Origin: Methanocaldococcus lauensis
GTDB lineage: Archaea > AGJL01 > Methanococci > Methanococcales > Methanocaldococcaceae
Assembly: GCA_902827205.1 (NCBI GenBank)
Contig: LR792634.1
Location: 1,415,332 to 1,479,331 of the forward strand
Length of the DNA: 64,000 nt
Direction: 5' to 3'
The notes below the pieces were generated by a model. That model was not told where the DNA came from. It saw only the letters and a program-made list of their open reading frames with translations, and ran no database searches. Position numbers and translations under genes: made by a program. The number at the start of each line of letters is the position of its first letter. Position 1 is the stretch's first letter. Shown in pieces: positions 1-10,134 of the stretch.

Positions 1-594
1 TCTTATTCTTGCTTCTATTAAGGCAGTTTCTGGGGACATTGGTTTTATTGCCAAACCTTCTTCCTCTTCTCCACCCTTAGAACCTTCTAATTCTAATATC
101 ATTGGTTCTTCATCAATAGCTCCTGGATCTTTACTTAAACATTCTTTTATAGCCTGTGTTATTTTGTTAATATCCTCACAATCAATTAAGTCAATAAGCT
201 CAACAATCTGCCTTCTAAATCTCTCAACTGCTTCTTTATCAACATTCTCTAAGAATGGAATTGCTCCTTTTGCACCTACAATTTGCCCACTGTCATCAAT
301 ACCATTTTCCCATAATGCTTTAAAACATTGCCCTGTTAGATGTCCTTGAACTTCAGAACCACAAAGGATCATAAATCTAATGTTAGGATTTGAAATATAA
401 TTTGCTACAACTTTTTCAATACCTAAGTTTTCTGTGTGACATGGACCAGCAATAGCTGCTCCAGCCTCAATACATGCCTGTTCTAAACCATGAGAACCAA
501 GAGTTACTACTCCAACACAACTCTCAGGATTCCCTACAACATACTCCCCAGAAACTATTGGCCAACCTGGGGCTGGAGATTTTTTTTCTACCAT
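1..594 (-). CDS. mtrA: Methyl-H4MPT:coenzyme M methyltransferase subunit A, 3' truncated by window edge
   Basis: This is the corrinoid-carrying subunit of the sodium-pumping Mtr complex, which moves the methyl group from methyl-tetrahydromethanopterin to coenzyme M. 198 codons are visible from ATG at 594; the C-terminal part, including the membrane anchor known in the family, lies beyond base 1. His85 in the motif [11 protein letters not shown] fits the cobamide-ligating histidine (His84) of characterised MtrA. The protein starts [12 protein letters not shown], as in other MtrA. It follows mtrB by 13 bases and is read in the same direction, so it belongs to the mtrEDCBA operon. An acidic Glu-rich linker near residues 180-185 is typical of the link before the anchor. 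Confidence 0.97.
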   Translation of the reverse strand, partial: MVEKKSPAPGWPIVSGEYVVGNPESCVGVVTLGSHGLEQACIEAGAAIAGPCHTENLGIEKVVANYISNPNIRFMILCGSEVQGHLTGQCFKALWENGIDDSGQIVGAKGAIPFLENVDKEAVERFRRQIVELIDLIDCEDINKITQAIKECLSKDPGAIDEEPMILELEGSKGGEEEEGLAIKPMSPETALIEARIR

Positions 595-607
595 AATTTA
601 CACCTCC

Positions 608-931
608 TTATTGAATCAAACCAGGATATAGTTTAATTATTGCAAATATTACAAGTGTCATTATTGCTAAAGCTAACCAAAAACCAAAGAATATCCCTTT
701 AAAATATCCTGCTATTTCATAAACCCTATCTCTATTTGGGAAAGATTTTAATGGTGGATTTCTTGGATCTAATGAGTTTTCAAAAGATATAACTAACTCC
801 TCTAATTTTTTAATTCTTTCTTCTACAGGATTTAAATCTACCATTAAAATATCTTTTCTTGTTTCTGCTACTAATCCTGAATCTACATCCATAGCTATAT
901 CAAGTTCAGGACATATTTTAACAATTTCCAT
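608..931 (-). CDS. mtrB: Methyl-H4MPT:coenzyme M methyltransferase subunit B
   Basis: This is a small subunit of the membrane-bound Mtr complex, 107 residues. A soluble N-terminal part carries charged segments (VEERIKKLEELV, probably helical). One C-terminal membrane helix covers about residues 76-100 and contains FFGFWLALAIMTLVIF. This matches the known MtrB topology. The exact catalytic role of MtrB is not established; it is thought to help anchor the complex. It lies 9 bases after mtrC and 13 before mtrA in the mtr operon. Confidence 0.96.
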   Translation of the reverse strand: MEIVKICPELDIAMDVDSGLVAETRKDILMVDLNPVEERIKKLEELVISFENSLDPRNPPLKSFPNRDRVYEIAGYFKGIFFGFWLALAIMTLVIFAIIKLYPGLIQ

Positions 932-940
932 GTTTCCACC

Positions 941-1741
941 TTATTGTTCTTCTTTCTTAGGAATCTCAGGAACATAAAGAACTGCACAAGCATCTTTGAA
1001 TGACATCTTTACAAATTTCACATAAAATACTGCCCATAAGATTATGGAAGCTATGATTGATAAAATATCTAATTTAACCACTGAAAATACAAACCATGAA
1101 AGTAATCCACAAGATACTGCCAAAGTTAATGTCCTTTTATGGCTTTCATTTGGACCTAAACATGCATTGAATGGATGTAGTATTGCCATACCTGCTACAA
1201 TAAATGCTAAAGCCATGATTCCTGAATTTAATGCTCCATCAATAAACATTTTAGGATCTAAACTGCCAACATATACTGTTGTAAATCCTAATAATGCTAA
1301 AGCTCCTGCAACTGATAGATATGTCATACTTCTAACCATAATTGGAATTTTCATTCCAACAGGTTTAACAGTTAATTTACCCACGATAAATCCAACAATA
1401 AAAGATAATACTAATGTTAATATTGGTGCAGCTAATGATGTTATACCAACCGCTTTTGGTATTAAAACTCCTGCAACTGCTGATAATGTACCCATACCTA
1501 AACTAACCATACCAATTGATGGTACTCCAGTTCCCAAACCATATGCTGCTACTTTTCTAACAGTATTTGCCCCTGCAATACATGCTGATGATACTAATAA
1601 TCCTCCAATCAGCATTGATAAACCATATCCAGATAAGAAATGAGCTGCATAAATTCCAATTAATGATAAAACAACACCTGCCGCAAATATTTGATTTTCA
1701 GGATACAATTCAGCTGCATGACCTCCTCCACCATGTGACAT
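941..1741 (-). CDS. mtrC: Methyl-H4MPT:coenzyme M methyltransferase subunit C
   Basis: Polytopic membrane subunit of Mtr, about 266 residues, with roughly seven to eight hydrophobic segments separated by short loops. With MtrD and MtrE it forms the integral membrane part thought to conduct sodium ions. I chose ATG at 1741 ([15 protein letters not shown]) because GGTGATAATC sits just upstream; a longer reading adds only four residues and would swallow the ribosome binding site. It sits between mtrD and mtrB in the canonical order. The C-terminus ends in a short charged tail (IPKKEEQ). Confidence 0.96.
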   Translation of the reverse strand: MSHGGGGHAAELYPENQIFAAGVVLSLIGIYAAHFLSGYGLSMLIGGLLVSSACIAGANTVRKVAAYGLGTGVPSIGMVSLGMGTLSAVAGVLIPKAVGITSLAAPILTLVLSFIVGFIVGKLTVKPVGMKIPIMVRSMTYLSVAGALALLGFTTVYVGSLDPKMFIDGALNSGIMALAFIVAGMAILHPFNACLGPNESHKRTLTLAVSCGLLSWFVFSVVKLDILSIIASIILWAVFYVKFVKMSFKDACAVLYVPEIPKKEEQ

Positions 1742-1795
1742 GATTATCACCAAATTTTATGTTATTTTGGTATTTTATTATATTTATTGTTAGTA

Positions 1796-2488
1796 TTAGA
1801 GAGCCATTAATACTGCAACGATACCACAAACAAATGAAGCAATTGTAGATGCTATAACTCCATTAGGCATTTTCTTAAACTTAGGATCGTGGAAACCTTC
1901 AATTGTCCCTCCAATGTTATATGATGCAAGAACTGCATTAATAAAGAAGAAACCAACTGCTAAAATTCCAGCAACTGCCATTGAAAATCCTATATTAATA
2001 AGTGCAATATAAGCTAAAGCCCCTCCAATACCCCCTAAAGCTGCTCCTATCAACCCACTTATGAAACACACAGTAGGAATTCCATGTCCAGTAGTACCGG
2101 GAGTAATATAAGGTTTTTGAGGATCTTTTGTTATTGGATCTATTTCACACTTGTCAGCTGCTGGAACCACTCCCACTCCAAAAACATAAATTAACTGACC
2201 AATTAACATTGTTACTCCCAGCATAATCATTGAACCAATAGCTCCTGAGAGTAAAATTAAGATAGAACTTAATCCATCTATACCTAATTTAGATGACATA
2301 ACAGCAGCAGCCATCAATCCTGTAAAACCAGCTCCTGCCGCCAACTGAGTAGTTCCAGTACCTACCCCTGTTGATGTAGCCATTGCTGCTGGAGCACCAC
2401 CAACAGGGACAAAATGAACACTTGCATTGATTATAGCTCCTGCAATAGTTATTTCAATTAGTGAAATAGCCAAATTAATTATATCCAT
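1796..2488 (-). CDS. mtrD: Methyl-H4MPT:coenzyme M methyltransferase subunit D
   Basis: Integral membrane subunit of Mtr, 230 residues. It is rich in Gly and Ala, with about six membrane helices. The central cytoplasm-facing loop (about residues 108-138) holds [25 protein letters not shown], a typical MtrD region. In the family it is grouped with MtrC and MtrE as the candidate sodium-translocating core. It follows mtrE by 33 bases and precedes mtrC by 54 bases, all on the minus strand. Confidence 0.96.
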   Translation of the reverse strand: MDIINLAISLIEITIAGAIINASVHFVPVGGAPAAMATSTGVGTGTTQLAAGAGFTGLMAAAVMSSKLGIDGLSSILILLSGAIGSMIMLGVTMLIGQLIYVFGVGVVPAADKCEIDPITKDPQKPYITPGTTGHGIPTVCFISGLIGAALGGIGGALAYIALINIGFSMAVAGILAVGFFFINAVLASYNIGGTIEGFHDPKFKKMPNGVIASTIASFVCGIVAVLMAL

Positions 2489-2521
2489 ATATTATCACCT
2501 TTTAATAACTTCTTTTAAATT

Positions 2522-3421
2522 TTACTTGTATGGACCAAACTTGTTTCTTGCAAACACTTCAATTTTTCTATTTGCTATTGCTAAAATTGCTACAATTATT
2601 AAACCTACAATTATTGAAATAATTGATGAAAGAATTGGATTTTTACCTTGTAATATATCTCCAATAATTCCTCTCCAACCATCTAAGAAAACAATTAAAC
2701 CAAAGCATAAACCAGTTAAGACACTTCCAACTCTAACACAGAAATATGATGAGTCCATACTATTTCTTAAACCATACTCTGCTTTAATATCGATATCTCC
2801 ATGGTTAGCAACAGGTACTCCTCCTCCAAATGGATATTTTTGATATTCTCTTTCAGCTCCATAATGAACATCTCCTGTTGAGGAACCAATTGCCCCAACA
2901 GTAATTCCAAATATTAACGCAATTAAAGGCAATGGAAATGGATTTCCTAATATATTATTGGCAATATATGCCATTAAAACCATACAAAAGACAGCAATAA
3001 AACCATGTCCAACAATTGGACCAACATGACTCATTACAACATCCCAATAAACTGGCTGACCAAAGTTCTTTGACTGCCCTACAATTCTTCCCAAGTAGGC
3101 TGAAACTGCATATGCACCATGAACAAATGCAGCTACACCAGCTCCTAAAATTAATGCTAAAACTGGTGAAATACCTAAGTTTATTAATGCATAGGCAACT
3201 GTTCCGGCAACTGCTACATATAAACCATAAGAAACTGGCTCCCCAGATATTGCCTTGTTGTAATATCTATGTATATTTCCCATCTGTGGAGCCAACTGAA
3301 CCTGAGAGTTTGGGTTTGATTGAGAACCTACATCCGATTCTGCATCTTCTGCACATCCAGCAACTGTTGCTAATGCTCCACTTAATGCAAGAGCTCCTAA
3401 TGCTATTAATGTAGCATCCAT
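2522..3421 (-). CDS. mtrE: Methyl-H4MPT:coenzyme M methyltransferase subunit E
   Basis: First gene of the mtr operon, 299 residues, an integral membrane protein with six or more helices. The N-terminus MDATLIALGALALSGALATVAGCAED is hydrophobic, then a polar loop (SDVGSQSNPNSQVQLAPQMG) follows, as in other MtrE proteins. ATG at 3421 is preceded by GAGGTGATTAAGC. A TATA-like element lies at 3464-3474, so an mtr-specific promoter exists in the gap between mcrA and mtrE, although read-through from mcr is possible. Confidence 0.96.
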   Translation of the reverse strand: MDATLIALGALALSGALATVAGCAEDAESDVGSQSNPNSQVQLAPQMGNIHRYYNKAISGEPVSYGLYVAVAGTVAYALINLGISPVLALILGAGVAAFVHGAYAVSAYLGRIVGQSKNFGQPVYWDVVMSHVGPIVGHGFIAVFCMVLMAYIANNILGNPFPLPLIALIFGITVGAIGSSTGDVHYGAEREYQKYPFGGGVPVANHGDIDIKAEYGLRNSMDSSYFCVRVGSVLTGLCFGLIVFLDGWRGIIGDILQGKNPILSSIISIIVGLIIVAILAIANRKIEVFARNKFGPYK

Positions 3422-3463
3422 GCTTAATCACCTCATTCTACATACGATTTATCTTTATGGTGG

Positions 3464-3474
3464 TTAATATATAA
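3464..3474 (-). promoter_or_regulatory. TATA-like element, probable mtr operon promoter
   Basis: On the minus strand the bases read TTATATATTAA, preceded by a purine/C-rich stretch (AAAACC) that could be a BRE. Start of transcription is inferred near 3440-3446, giving a short leader before the mtrE ribosome binding site (3423-3434). Inferred from archaeal promoter rules only. Confidence 0.5.
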
Positions 3475-3624
3475 GGTTTTCTATTTAGATTTGATAAAAT
3501 TCTTTTAATTTTTATTTAACTTTCTTTTAATTAGTAGATATTTGCCAAAATCTAAAACTCTTACAGAATGCTTATAATAAACATATTTAGTGCTATTTAA
3601 AATCCACTAAAATAATGTTACAAA

Positions 3625-3660
3625 ATAAATAACAATATGTTAAAAAATAAAAAATAGAAT
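3625..3660 (-). terminator. T-rich probable terminator of the mcr operon
   Basis: Downstream of the mcrA stop, the minus strand has runs of T broken by single A bases (CTATTTTTTATTTTTTAAC, followed by TTATTTATTTTG). This is the usual form of an archaeal intrinsic terminator, without a needed hairpin. Strength unknown; mtr may also be reached by read-through. Confidence 0.4.
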
Positions 3661-3677
3661 TTAAAAATTAAATTAAT

Positions 3678-5339
3678 TTAGTGTGCTGGAATAATTGGGT
3701 CTCTTTCTCCTGCTGGTTCGAACTCTCTTAAAGCACCTCTTGCAAACTCTTTTCTTGGGTATCTGAAGTCAAATACTAATGATGGATCTGCAAATGCAAC
3801 CTTAATTAATGGGTTAAGTGCAAATGCATCTCCTCTTCCTGAATGTGCCGCCTGTGTAATTCCTGCATATTCTCCTTGGTGTCCAACGTTCATTGCATAG
3901 TTTGGATAGTTAGGTCCTCTCAATTCTAATGGAGAACCTTCATCGTTTCTAAATGATAAGGAGTTAGCGGCTCCACACTGATCTTGTAAGTCGTATCCAT
4001 AGAATCCTAATCTGCTGTGGTATTCTTTATGTAAGATCTGACTTAGATACCATCCATTAACTCCAGCATTTGAGTTTCCAGTAGCTAATGCTACTGTAAT
4101 TCCTGCCGCAGCTGCAGTAACTGCTGCTCTTTGTGATCCTCCAAAGTGATCCTCTAATAATGCTGGGAAAGTATCGTATTGCTCTAAAGCATACAATGTT
4201 ACCTCTGTTGCAATGTCTTCGACAACATCCATAGTTGGTTTTACGCTGTTACATCCACCGTATTTTTTATTTATATAGTCATAACCGTAGTATGAGAAGT
4301 CATCTAAGATATCGTCAGTGTAGGATGCTGTAGCATACTGAGTGAATCCAACCCCCCCTGACATGTAACTTCCTAACCAGATTTGGTCATATAACATTGC
4401 TCCTGCGGCAACAACTTCTAAGGACTGTTCGACAGGATCTTCACTAACTCTTGATGTTTGAACAACATCTGCTAAAACTCCAAAGAACATTCCTCCTGGT
4501 TCATTTGGCCCTCTTGCTCTTCTTGCAGGTAAGAATGAAGCCATTTGAATAACATCTGCGTGCTTAGCGGCATAAGCAAAGTCAGCAATTGCTGCCTCTC
4601 CAGCACAGAGTTTGTATGCTGTAATGAAGGACATTCCAATCTGCATTGCACTCCATCTTGCAATAGTACCTCCATCACAAACTCTACCAGCCAATGTTGG
4701 AACTCTTGAGACTTGGTATGTTCTTTTACCAATTGCCTGTTTAATTTGTTCTGCCTGTTCTTCTGGGAATAATTTGTTTATATCAATTAAGAATCTTTTA
4801 TCAATTTCATCTGCTAATTCATCGTCTCCTGTGAATATCTTAGCATAACTGTCCCAAACTAATGCTGGGTGAACTTCGACCATGTGCTCTTGAACAACAG
4901 CCCCTCCAGGTAAGGCATGGTTAATTGTTTCCATATACTCATTAATAGTTTCTGGAGTAACCTCTACCCCTAATCTCTTCTCTAAGACAGCATGTGCTGT
5001 ATCTAATCCAACGATAACTGTTCTTCTAATGTCATCCCAAAACTGCTGCATTGCGGCATTGTTCATGAAGTGTAAGTCATCACCTTCAACAATTGCATCA
5101 GTATTTGAAACTTTGTAAGGCATTAATTTTCTTTGACCTAATGGAACCCCAATATCTGGGTTGTAGAATGGAATTCCTCCTCTCTTCTCAATTAACTTCT
5201 GTGCTGCTTCAACGAATTCTCTCTTTCTTTTTGATTGTTTCCATCCTCCAAATACATAGAACTTTGTGTATTTTTCTCTTGGATCTTCTTCAAACTTCTC
5301 CTTTAATGCCTTTAAGAACAATCTTTTTTCTGCATCCAT
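3678..5339 (-). CDS. mcrA: Methyl-coenzyme M reductase alpha subunit
   Basis: Catalytic subunit of MCR, which makes methane and the heterodisulfide from methyl-CoM and CoB using nickel F430. 553 residues from ATG at 5339, which has GAGGTG upstream. All known modification sites are present in context: His260 (N-methyl-His, AKHADVIQ), Arg274 (methyl-Arg, [13 protein letters not shown]), Gln403 (methyl-Gln, HFGGSQ), Gly448 (thioglycine, [11 protein letters not shown]) and Cys455 (S-methyl-Cys site). The offset to the M. marburgensis numbering is +3 at every site. It is the last gene of mcrBDCGA. The arginine methylase mmp10 lies just upstream of the operon, on the other strand. Confidence 0.99.
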   Translation of the reverse strand: MDAEKRLFLKALKEKFEEDPREKYTKFYVFGGWKQSKRKREFVEAAQKLIEKRGGIPFYNPDIGVPLGQRKLMPYKVSNTDAIVEGDDLHFMNNAAMQQFWDDIRRTVIVGLDTAHAVLEKRLGVEVTPETINEYMETINHALPGGAVVQEHMVEVHPALVWDSYAKIFTGDDELADEIDKRFLIDINKLFPEEQAEQIKQAIGKRTYQVSRVPTLAGRVCDGGTIARWSAMQIGMSFITAYKLCAGEAAIADFAYAAKHADVIQMASFLPARRARGPNEPGGMFFGVLADVVQTSRVSEDPVEQSLEVVAAGAMLYDQIWLGSYMSGGVGFTQYATASYTDDILDDFSYYGYDYINKKYGGCNSVKPTMDVVEDIATEVTLYALEQYDTFPALLEDHFGGSQRAAVTAAAAGITVALATGNSNAGVNGWYLSQILHKEYHSRLGFYGYDLQDQCGAANSLSFRNDEGSPLELRGPNYPNYAMNVGHQGEYAGITQAAHSGRGDAFALNPLIKVAFADPSLVFDFRYPRKEFARGALREFEPAGERDPIIPAH

Positions 5340-5448
5340 CTCACTCACCTCTGAGACATAATTATTATATTATTATTGTTATTGTTTATTTTTCATTTTC
5401 AACAAGTTAAAAAGTTAAAAGTTTTGAAGATAAGGAAGTAGTTTAGTT

Positions 5449-6231
5449 TTAGAGCTTCTCGAAGACATCATCAACTGGTAAGAATCCTCCTAATGTTCTT
5501 GCTCTGTGTATTCTTTTAACAACAATTAATAACTCCTCATCATCTCTCATTGGTACTCCGTCAATTCTGTAGATTGTTGTAATTTCTTTCAATTTCTCTT
5601 CTGGTAATGGTTCACCAACATCAACTGGTTCATCTAAAGGCCTTCCTACCTGGTCCTTAACATATAAAACATGTCCTGTCTTTTCATCATATACATATCT
5701 CTGAAGAGCATCAAACATTAAACCATTTTCATCTAATCTTAATGAGTGTCCGTGGACTGTTGCTCCTCTAATTCCACATCTTGCTGGATCATAGAAGGCA
5801 GTATCAATTAAGAAGTTCTTAGATAATGCTTCTAAGTCACTTTCTCTCATTTCAATAACTTGTCTCCCTGACAATGTACCTGTATCTACTCCTCTAAACC
5901 TCCACATGTATGTCCTTGCTCTATCATAAGGTTGTGCTGGAGCAAAGTACATTGAGTCAGTAAATTGAATATATCTAATTCTATGCCCTTCTTTAGCTCC
6001 ATTTATTGGCTCGACCAAGTCTCTAACGTAATCTTCTGGTAAATCCATTTCTTCTAATGGTGGGTGAACTGTTTTGTAATCTTCTCCTGGCTGTCTGTGA
6101 CCCATTATTTTAACTACATCATCATCTGGAATATCTCTCAACTTTTCTAACTGAACATCTGGATTCATATGATCTCTTCTATTTTGAGCAATTTTTGTCT
6201 GACCTGGATAAAACTGTGGCTTGTATGCCAT
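5449..6231 (-). CDS. mcrG: Methyl-coenzyme M reductase gamma subunit
   Basis: Gamma subunit of the MCR heterohexamer, 260 residues, starting MAYKPQFYPGQTKIAQNRR as in the family. It helps form the active-site cavity and contributes contacts to F430. The ATG at 6231 is preceded by GAGGTGATTAT. It lies between mcrC and mcrA, with about 109 bases before mcrA; that gap holds the mcrA ribosome binding site and a T-rich run. No unusual feature. Confidence 0.98.
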   Translation of the reverse strand: MAYKPQFYPGQTKIAQNRRDHMNPDVQLEKLRDIPDDDVVKIMGHRQPGEDYKTVHPPLEEMDLPEDYVRDLVEPINGAKEGHRIRYIQFTDSMYFAPAQPYDRARTYMWRFRGVDTGTLSGRQVIEMRESDLEALSKNFLIDTAFYDPARCGIRGATVHGHSLRLDENGLMFDALQRYVYDEKTGHVLYVKDQVGRPLDEPVDVGEPLPEEKLKEITTIYRIDGVPMRDDEELLIVVKRIHRARTLGGFLPVDDVFEKL

Positions 6232-6240
6232 ATAATCACC

Positions 6241-6837
6241 TCAATTTAAATGCTTCTTTATTTTTCTTATGATTTCATCAATTTTACTTTGTGGACAAGA
6301 TTCTCCTCTAATAACTCCTGTTACAATATCGACAACGATTCCTTTAGTTTTAGGTTCTAAAGGCATAACATTTATAGTCTTTACACCATATTTGGCAAGG
6401 TCTTCCATATCTACAGGAGCTTGACATACGATAATTGTAGGAATTTCTACATATTTTAGAAACAAGGCAGCTTTATATACAATATGGCTGATAACATTTC
6501 CGAAATGTACTATGCAAAGTTTATGTCTATTTATTTGCTCTGCCTCTTCTGGTTTAATTCCAAAAGTTGATCCCAAAGAACCTCTTGGAGCATCATGAGG
6601 TATTCCTGATCCAGCGTTTAATACGAGAACACTGGTTTGAATACCTGCTTCTCTTATACCATATGTTATTTCACACACTGGTTTTGTTATATGCCTTCTT
6701 CCTGGTGACATTGCCACTACTACAACATCATTTCTTAGAGCCTCTGCAAATGTCCCTCTCTGCGCCAATCCTCCCCCTTCTCCTAATCCCATCACTGCTC
6801 TACAATCTATAATTTGCTCTCTTCTACCAACAACCAT
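6241..6837 (-). CDS. mcrC: Methyl-coenzyme M reductase operon protein C
   Basis: McrC is a non-structural protein of the mcr operon. In methanogens it has been found in the ATP-dependent MCR activation complex. The sequence [33 protein letters not shown] is characteristic. Presence of mcrC (and mcrD) marks this as the mcr operon, not the mrt isoenzyme operon, which lacks mcrC. The end of mcrD overlaps its beginning (ATGA at 6840-6843). I prefer ATG at 6837, seven bases after GAGG; an ATG at 6843 sits directly on that motif. Confidence 0.95.
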   Translation of the reverse strand: MVVGRREQIIDCRAVMGLGEGGGLAQRGTFAEALRNDVVVVAMSPGRRHITKPVCEITYGIREAGIQTSVLVLNAGSGIPHDAPRGSLGSTFGIKPEEAEQINRHKLCIVHFGNVISHIVYKAALFLKYVEIPTIIVCQAPVDMEDLAKYGVKTINVMPLEPKTKGIVVDIVTGVIRGESCPQSKIDEIIRKIKKHLN

Positions 6838-6839
6838 AT

Positions 6840-7328
6840 TCATTCCTCATTTCCATCTTTCTCAATGATATCTACTGAATTAGCCATTCTACTTCTTGGA
6901 TCAACCATTCCTATTAATCTTCTATCCATCTCATTTATTAAGAAAACGCCATCTTCTCCATATTTAATATAATCTGTAACTGTTGGTTTGTCTTTTAGGA
7001 ATTTCCCTACTCTTAAATTGTATCCAAATGGAAACATCTCTTTACATATTTCATCTAATTTGTCTAATTCCCTGTCATCACTAAGTGTTATCCAAAATCT
7101 CCCTGCCATAACTGTAAGTTCTACTGGAACTCCTTTAACATTAATTACTTTCCTTTCTGTGTGATTTACTGGTGTTCCTCTGGCAGGTCCATAAGGAACA
7201 ACTTTAGGAAGGGGTTGACCGTGGATTACTACTCTCTCCACGGTCTTTAAGTCATATATTTTATTAAGAAATTTTTCAGTTGTAGAGGCTTTTAAGTATC
7301 TATAAGGGAAAATTTCAACTTCTATCAT
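6840..7328 (-). CDS. mcrD: Methyl-coenzyme M reductase operon protein D
   Basis: McrD, about 162 residues, is a non-structural partner of MCR. It is thought to help assembly or F430 handling, but its function is not fully settled. [27 protein letters not shown] is typical. ATG at 7328 follows AAGTGATTATA, which sits at the mcrB stop. The stop codon overlaps the start region of mcrC, suggesting translational coupling between D and C. Confidence 0.95.
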   Translation of the reverse strand: MIEVEIFPYRYLKASTTEKFLNKIYDLKTVERVVIHGQPLPKVVPYGPARGTPVNHTERKVINVKGVPVELTVMAGRFWITLSDDRELDKLDEICKEMFPFGYNLRVGKFLKDKPTVTDYIKYGEDGVFLINEMDRRLIGMVDPRSRMANSVDIIEKDGNEE

Positions 7329-7337
7329 TATAATCAC

Positions 7338-8672
7338 TTAGATTTTATCTTTAACTTCTAATGCCCCTTCAATGACATACTTCAATGGTTCTCTAAACTC
7401 ATCAATTGCACTGAATACCGTTCCTACTAATGCAGAAGTTCTCTCTGGTGAGAACATTTGAGTTCCTGCATCTAAACACATAGCTGCTGCAACTGGTGGA
7501 ATAGCAAACCCTTTGGAGTGTCTTGTAACAATGTGGTTTCCATTGAAGATACCTGGCCCTCCTCCTCCATAGATTGAGTGACTGAAGAAACTGAAACCAA
7601 CTGCAGTACCTTCTGCTCTACCAAAATCAACTCCTGGTAATCCAGTTTCATATTCTAAAATATCGTTGTAGTATAATATTGTTGATGCAATATTTTGAGC
7701 AGCTCTTGCTGCTCCACAATTTACAATAGCTGCTGCAACTAAACCTGCTGCTGCATAAGCGTTCCACTTGGCAACATCAACAGGTTTGTATAATGTAAAT
7801 CCTGATGGTAAGGTTTTATCCTCTTTTATTATTCCATCTTCTAAAGCTCTTTCAACTACTGAGGCTACAACGGTTCCAACAGTTCCATTCTTACCGTTTG
7901 CTTTTACTAAGTCAATTACTAAGTTGTCAGCATTTAATCCTTCATAAGCTAATCCTAATAAGTGTAACCTTTCAAATAATCCAACAGCATCTCCCATTTC
8001 AAACATTGCTGTTTGTTCCATTATTGCCGCAAATGCTACAGCATTCATAATATTTTTCTTTGTACAAGCTACAAAATGGTTTACCATAATATTTCTTAAT
8101 GCATAACCTGGACCTTCTAATGATAATGGACTACCTAATAATGCCATAATATTTGAACCTTTCATTGAAACATCGTGTGGATAACCTCCCAAAATAGCAG
8201 CATGAACCATTGGAGCGTCAAAGATATCTATATCAAAGGTTCTTATAATAGCCTCTTTCAATGCCTGAGCAGTAACTAATACAGAAACTGAATATTCTGC
8301 CGCAATATCTAATCTTTTTGTAGGTATTTGAACAGCCATCTGCTTTCCGTCGTTAATTAATTTAATTGAGGTGTCATCATCTTCTGAAACTCTAATAACT
8401 TTTTCTAAGTATTCAGCAATTGTTTCAGCATTTTCAACAATTGGTAAATCAATTTCTCTCCCTTTAATTTTGCAACCTTTTCCACCAACTTGACCAGTTT
8501 TTAATGCATTTTCAATACCTGCTAAGTTAACTGCAACTGTTCTCTTAACGTCTCTAACTAACTTCTGAATTGTTGGGTTATACAATGGACTAATAGCTTC
8601 TAATGGAACATTTTCTTCTACTAAATTACCCTTTGCATCATACAAGTTTATGATGTCTTTATACTTAACCAT
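7338..8672 (-). CDS. mcrB: Methyl-coenzyme M reductase beta subunit
   Basis: Beta subunit of MCR, 444 residues, first gene of the operon. The ATG at 8672 gives [33 protein letters not shown] and has GGTGTGATTAAT upstream. A reading frame extending to 8735 would run through the promoter, so I rejected it. The family segment [23 protein letters not shown] near residue 365 is intact; it lines part of the coenzyme B channel in known structures. The promoter lies at about 8720-8735. Confidence 0.99.
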   Translation of the reverse strand: MVKYKDIINLYDAKGNLVEENVPLEAISPLYNPTIQKLVRDVKRTVAVNLAGIENALKTGQVGGKGCKIKGREIDLPIVENAETIAEYLEKVIRVSEDDDTSIKLINDGKQMAVQIPTKRLDIAAEYSVSVLVTAQALKEAIIRTFDIDIFDAPMVHAAILGGYPHDVSMKGSNIMALLGSPLSLEGPGYALRNIMVNHFVACTKKNIMNAVAFAAIMEQTAMFEMGDAVGLFERLHLLGLAYEGLNADNLVIDLVKANGKNGTVGTVVASVVERALEDGIIKEDKTLPSGFTLYKPVDVAKWNAYAAAGLVAAAIVNCGAARAAQNIASTILYYNDILEYETGLPGVDFGRAEGTAVGFSFFSHSIYGGGGPGIFNGNHIVTRHSKGFAIPPVAAAMCLDAGTQMFSPERTSALVGTVFSAIDEFREPLKYVIEGALEVKDKI

Positions 8673-8719
8673 ATTAATCACACCCACATTTATTGGTTCG
8701 ATATTTAGTATAACGATTT

Positions 8720-8733
8720 TTATTATATATTCC
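8720..8733 (-). promoter_or_regulatory. mcrB: TATA element, probable mcr operon promoter
   Basis: The minus strand reads GGAATATATAATAAAAATCG, with a TATA box AATATATAATAA. The inferred start is near 8695-8700, giving a leader of about 25 bases before the mcrB start. The promoter is back to back with that of mmp10, sharing an AT-rich gap of about 80 bases. Confidence 0.5.
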
Positions 8734-8756
8734 ATTTTTCATTTAAAAAAAATCGT

Positions 8757-8770
8757 AAAATATATATATA
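8757..8770 (+). promoter_or_regulatory. TATA element, probable mmp10 promoter
   Basis: AAAATATATATATA lies on the plus strand, preceded by AAAAAAATCGT. The inferred start is near 8792. This leaves a leader of about 80 bases if translation begins at 8874 or about 25 if it begins at the TTG at 8817. Confidence 0.45.
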
Positions 8771-8873
8771 AGATGAGTTTGTAATTCCCAGACAGCAAAA
8801 GTATTTTTATAATGAGTTGTTTAATATTAAATTAAAAATTCATAAAATTAGAGACTATAATTTAAGTGAAATT

Positions 8874-10121
8874 ATGAAAGAAAGTAGTTTGTTGGTAGAT
8901 TTAAAAGGGGAGCCAGGAATTAACTGTAATGGTTTCTGTAAATTTTGTTATTTTAGAAAAGTTGATAAAAAAAATCCAAAGCCTTTAGGTTGTAGATACT
9001 GCCAATTTACATTTGGTTGTGATTATTGTACTTACTCAGTTAGAGAAATTAATGGAGATTTTATTCCTTTACCCTTGGCATTGATGGAAGTGCAAAGCAA
9101 TTTATTATTTAAAAGATACAAAAGAGTTAATATCACTGGAGGAGGAGATGTTAGTTGTTATCCCCAATTGGTTGAACTATGTAAATATATAAATAGTATG
9201 GGGTTGAATATACATCTTGGATATACATCAGGCAAAGGTTTTGATAATATAGATATAGGTAAAAGTTTAGTTGATTATGGAGTAGATGAAGTTACATTTT
9301 CAGTTTTTTCAACGAATGCAAAACTTAGAAAAGAGTGGATGAATGACAAAAATGCTGAAACTGCATTAAAATGCTTAAAATACTTTTGTGAGCATTGTGA
9401 AGTTCATTGTGCAATAATAGTTATTCCAGGAGTTAATGATGGTGAAGAATTAAAGAGAACTGTTTCAGATTTAGTAGATTGGGGAGCAAAGGCTGTTATA
9501 TTAATGAGATTTGCAAATTCTGAAGAACAAGGATTAATATTAGAAAATGCTCCATTACTTGAAAATATAAAAACGCATACAGTTGAAGAATTTAAAAAGA
9601 TAGTTGATAAAATTCACAACGAATTTGGAGACAGTATTAGAGTTACTGGAACTCCACTGTATGATCCAATTACAAAAACACCTTTTGCGTTAGCGGATGA
9701 TGAAAATAAAAATATTTTAGAAAGATTAAAAAATAAAATAGATGGAGAGGCTACAATAATAACTGGAAATGTTGCCTATCCATTCTTAAAAAAGATTTTT
9801 GACGAAACTTCTGTTAATGTTGTTAGAGTTAATAAAGACATTGCAGATTTAATAACTTCTAAAGATTTAGAAAATCTAAATTTAAAAGATGTTAAAGAAA
9901 CTGTTTTTATTCCTCCTAAGGCATTTGTGCATGATAGAGTTGCTGAGGAACTTTTAAGTAGAGATGGAATAGAAAGAATAGTTGTTAGAGGTATAGAACA
10001 ATTAACATTAGACGGAGAAGTGAGTGGAGTATATACTAAAAAAGAGGCATTAGAATTTGAAATTAAAGCTTTTGAAGAGTTAATTGGTATGATTAACTTC
10101 TTTGGAATGAAAAAAAGATAA
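8874..10121 (+). CDS. mmp10: Mmp10, radical SAM methylase of McrA arginine (methanogenesis marker 10)
   Basis: Radical SAM enzyme of the methanogenesis marker 10 family. In Methanosarcina it installs the 5-methylarginine of McrA; the same job is inferred here. The cluster-binding motif CNGFCKFC (CxxxCxxC, residues 18-25) is followed by a second Cys group [14 protein letters not shown], which the family uses to bind extra metal. ITGGGDVS resembles the GGE-like SAM-binding loop. I chose ATG at 8874; the open frame extends to a TTG at 8817, but neither start has a good binding site. It is divergent from mcrB, so the modifier sits beside the operon for its substrate. Confidence 0.88.
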   Translation: MKESSLLVDLKGEPGINCNGFCKFCYFRKVDKKNPKPLGCRYCQFTFGCDYCTYSVREINGDFIPLPLALMEVQSNLLFKRYKRVNITGGGDVSCYPQLVELCKYINSMGLNIHLGYTSGKGFDNIDIGKSLVDYGVDEVTFSVFSTNAKLRKEWMNDKNAETALKCLKYFCEHCEVHCAIIVIPGVNDGEELKRTVSDLVDWGAKAVILMRFANSEEQGLILENAPLLENIKTHTVEEFKKIVDKIHNEFGDSIRVTGTPLYDPITKTPFALADDENKNILERLKNKIDGEATIITGNVAYPFLKKIFDETSVNVVRVNKDIADLITSKDLENLNLKDVKETVFIPPKAFVHDRVAEELLSRDGIERIVVRGIEQLTLDGEVSGVYTKKEALEFEIKAFEELIGMINFFGMKKR

Positions 10122-10134
10122 GTTATGTTATTAT

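Noticed and set aside
1044..1643. 199-codon plus-strand frame opposite mtrC
   Set aside because: mtrC is a clear membrane protein; the antisense frame has no family match I know and no start signal.
4472..4732. 86-codon minus-strand frame inside mcrA
   Set aside because: Lies in another frame of a certain gene; no ribosome site or motif.
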